Assembly: GCA_963693285.1 (NCBI GenBank)
Contig: OY848917.1
Span: 34,669,245-34,733,244, forward strand
Length of the DNA: 64,000 nucleotides
From: Xestospongia muta
Lineage: Eukaryota > Porifera > Demospongiae > Haplosclerida > Petrosiidae
Direction: 5' to 3'
In this document: in pieces, positions 61,655 to 64,000 of the stretch
Layout: each line of letters starts with the position of its first letter
Numbering within the stretch: the stretch's first letter is position 1
Notes under the pieces: model-generated
Told to the model about the DNA's origin: nothing
Database searches by the model: none
What the model saw: only the letters and a program-made list of their open reading frames with translations
Made by a program: the position numbers and the translations under genes

Positions 61655-61995
61655 ATATTTTAAGTGTTGTATAGAATCCCACATGTGCCCAGTAGCAGCT
61701 GCATTATCATACATGGCAATCCATGGTCCAGCACCAGGTCCTTTCTGTCATTTTCAAAATGGCAGCCCTCTTACGAAGAACTGATTCATCATAGCTGTCT
61801 GAGAAGTATTAAGCCATATAGGTTTAGATCAATCCCTGTATGTAGGACATAGCTTTAGGATTCAGGCAACAACAGCAGCTCCAGAAGCAGGGTTTGAAGA
61901 TTCGACCATCAAAGCCCTAAGTCGCTGGTCAAGCTCTCCCTTCCTGACATATATCTGGACTCCAAGACAGAAACTCACAGCACTCACCTCCTGTG
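61655..61995 (+). pseudogene. Tyrosine recombinase, C-terminal catalytic part
   Basis: Continuation of the relic at 52,543-52,913. MCPVAAALSYMAIHGPAPGP (61,680-61,745), then SLYVGHSFRIQATTAAPEAG (HxxR motif, His and second catalytic Arg) and SRWSSSPFLTYIWTPRQKLT (catalytic Tyr in LTYI) up to about 61,985. The RHRY set is complete here except for the first Arg, lost in the other half. A stop follows KN near 61,785. This confirms that a single recombinase gene was split by the MITE and the two retrotransposons. Confidence 0.78.
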
Positions 61996-62711
61996 TCATT
62001 GGACTTCAATAACATATAATTTATCATTATTATTTGCTTATATACATATTAGACACTGGTTTAATTGGTTCAATGGACCCTTTAAAAATAGAGTAATGCA
62101 TTTTGATAATTTTATACTCCCAGTCTGGATCCTCTTTTTCCCTTACTATACTGTTTCTGAAAAGCAAAGAATCAATAGCAAATTCTTCTTTAATGTTTAA
62201 GGGAAGGTTTACAAGGTATTGACCAAAACTAGAGCAAACTATTATCATATCAGCATTAAGTAATGGTAATACTAGGTTGTATACTCTGTCCGAGTTGAGT
62301 TGAGCTACCCAGACATGTAAATAACTTTGCCATTTTACGTGCTATCCGCATGGAACTTGTACCAATCAATTCAGCTTGCAAATGCGCTATTTATATATAA
62401 AATTTGGCTGTCTAGTGGTACGAGAAACTAGCAAACTATAAACTACATACATTTTCAATGGCATACTTTCGTCATACTTCAAATTCCACATCTTCGAATA
62501 ACACCTTTCACCTTGAGAAGTCAGTTGTGTATTACGTGGCAATTCAAAATTACAGTTCTAATTATATGAACAGATGTTCTATTACAATAATTATTACTAT
62601 TAAAATAATAATCAGATATTGTCTTTTGCGATTTAAGGCAGCTCTAAATAAAGCCACCGTGGTTCTGAAAACAGCCTTTTAACAAAGAAGAAAGACTGAG
62701 AATGTCTAAAA
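61996..62711. other. No firm gene
   Basis: A minus-strand frame at 62,030-62,248 (LPLNIKEEFAIDSLLF) is protein-like but has no recognised domain or splice partner. A plus-strand frame at 62,458 is rejected. Confidence 0.4.
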
Positions 62712-64000
62712 CTATTCGTCATCAGAACTATCAGATTGATTGGAATCATCAGACTCATCTGATTCATCTCCAACTCGAATGATGAAGTCATCCATTAACT
62801 GTTCATGGAGGCCATCATTAGACCAATAGTGGTCTTCAAAGTGGATCTCAACATGTTGAACGAGGCTTTTCCAACAATCTGGTGTCACGACATCAAAACC
62901 CTTGCATGCCAGCTGCTCTACCTCACGGAGATTGAATACACGAGTATTGGCCTTAATGTGACCTTTAACCTGTGCCCATGCCAACTCAATAGGATTGAGA
63001 GTGCAGTGGGCAACAGGTAGTTGGACCACCTCGTGCCCTATATAATGTACAGATCAATAAATAAAATATTGAGTACTTACCAGCAGCAGCTGCCATGTCA
63101 TCCACAACATACCGAGGAGTAGGTTTCAAACTCTGTATGATGCTATATAATTCAGCTTTCAAGGCATTTGTTGGGAATTCAATTCCATTTGCCTGAAGCT
63201 AATCATGCATCTTTTGCTTTGTCCAACTTTTGACTGGGACAGGGTCACTACAACGACTATGATATGAGGCATTATCCATGACAATAAGACTGTTAGGTTG
63301 AACATTGGGGAGAAGTTTGGTAGCAAACCATTCCTCAAAATGATCAGCAGTCATCTCATCATGGTAATCGCCAGTATTTTTTTTGAATCTGAATATGAGA
63401 GTGGTGTTGGGAATCCAACCAGTCTCACTACCAGCTCCAAGAATAATAAGCTGTGTACCCTTCCCAGGTGGCCTTTTTATACCACCAAGGGTTCCACCAG
63501 TAACATCATCCCTCTTCACCCAAGCACAATCCTTACCATCGTGAGCATTGGCCCAGGTTTCATCAAGGTAAACAACTGGCCTTTTTTCTTGACGGTTCTT
63601 CAGCATTCAACGAAGGTAAGCGTGCCTCTGTTCAATAATGCACGGTTGTTTATAGTAGTGACGTCTGTCATCCACTTTCTTATGTCTATAAAGTACAATA
63701 TTAATAGGCATCATAACAAAAGTTATGGTGACTCACTTGAAACCCATTTCCTTTAGCAATATGTGGAGGGTTGACCTCTGACCGTGAAAGATGTTATTCT
63801 CTTTAAAACAAGAAGCAACTTGTTAAGTGTTACATGCTCTTTAGCTTGATAGAGGTGGTATATTTTTTGTCTGATGGCTTCACGACCAAAATCATCAACC
63901 AACAGGCATCTGGAGTGTCTGTACCTCTTTGTTGGAGTTGAAAAAGCAGCTCCACCAGTGTCAGCTTTCTCTTTCCGTAGTCTCTTGATGCTGGCACACG
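62712..64000 (-). pseudogene. DDE_3-type (Tc1/mariner/IS630-like) transposase, broken, partial
   Basis: Three exons. Exon 1 (from beyond 64,000 to 63,737, donor GTGAGT) holds an N-terminal segment (VDDFGREAIRQKIYHLYQ; LHILLKEMGFK) with a frameshift near 63,800. Exon 2 (63,685-63,081) holds VVYLDETWANAHDGKDCAWV (first Asp), GAGSETGWIPNTTLIF, NTGDYHDEMTADHFEEWF and SLIVMDNASYHS (second Asp). Exon 3 (63,037-62,712) holds LPVAHCTLNPIELAWAQVKG (catalytic Glu) and an acidic tail SDDSNQSDSSDDE. Intron phases match (2 and 1). Stops replace likely Trp codons at 63,607 (TGA) and 63,199 (TAG). All three catalytic acidic residues remain visible, so the element is only recently dead. Terminal repeats are not visible. 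Confidence 0.88.

Overview
This is a eukaryotic, almost certainly metazoan, genomic window. It is strongly AT-rich. Genes are split into short exons with GT-AG introns, and there is no operon-like packing, no ribosome-binding-site context, and no rRNA or tRNA gene that I can support. Ankyrin genes built from ~99-bp one-repeat exons, SWIM/YqaJ-type genes, Phantom-type MULEs, PHD-tailed Tigger transposases and tyrosine recombinases together recall a demosponge (an Amphimedon-like genome) or a similar early-branching animal. That assignment is inference from gene content only.

Layout. (1) 1-16.3 kb: a minus-strand ankyrin-repeat gene or gene remnant. Five clean ankyrin exons (15.4, 14.6, 10.3, 8.0 and 7.0 kb), all phase 0, are separated by introns filled with a ~640-bp satellite (about ten tandem units at 1-6.76 kb, further blocks to 14.35 kb) and by kilobase-scale segmental duplications. 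(2) 17-19 kb: a decayed plus-strand SWIM-zinc-finger/YqaJ-like gene with one satellite block inside it, cut off by one arm of a ~750-bp inverted repeat whose partner lies 31 kb away at 49.9-50.7 kb. (3) 19.8-28.2 kb: mostly AT-rich non-coding DNA, with a broken Phantom-type MULE transposase (24.6-26.9 kb, minus), a near-perfect foldback element (26.95-27.2 kb) and three phase-compatible 3' exons of an unidentified plus-strand gene. (4) 28.3-36.6 kb: an old plus-strand Ty3-like retroelement split by a 5.7-kb Tigger/pogo-type DNA element (29.39-35.14 kb, minus). That element carries a DDE exon, a run of nine tandem 90-bp in-frame exons, and a terminal PHD-finger-like exon. (5) 36.6-50 kb: sparse, phase-compatible candidate exons of unknown genes and a ~670-bp direct duplication that carries a conserved C-terminal exon twice. 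(6) 50.7-51.8 kb: the first two exons of a plus-strand ankyrin gene whose upstream region lies in the inverted repeat. (7) 52.5-62 kb: a four-level nest. A tyrosine-recombinase pseudogene holds a ~420-bp MITE, which holds an 8.3-kb Ty3-type LTR retrotransposon (5-bp TSD CATAC), which holds a 4.15-kb second Ty3-type retrotransposon (4-bp TSD TACT). (8) 62.7-64 kb: a broken DDE_3 (Tc1/mariner/IS630-like) transposase running off the window.

Most mobile-element genes carry frameshifts and stops. The parts that look most alive are the ankyrin exons and the short candidate exons with consistent splice phases. The most unusual feature is the nine-fold serial exon array between the DDE and PHD exons of the Tigger-type element: every copy keeps its length, splice signals and reading frame.
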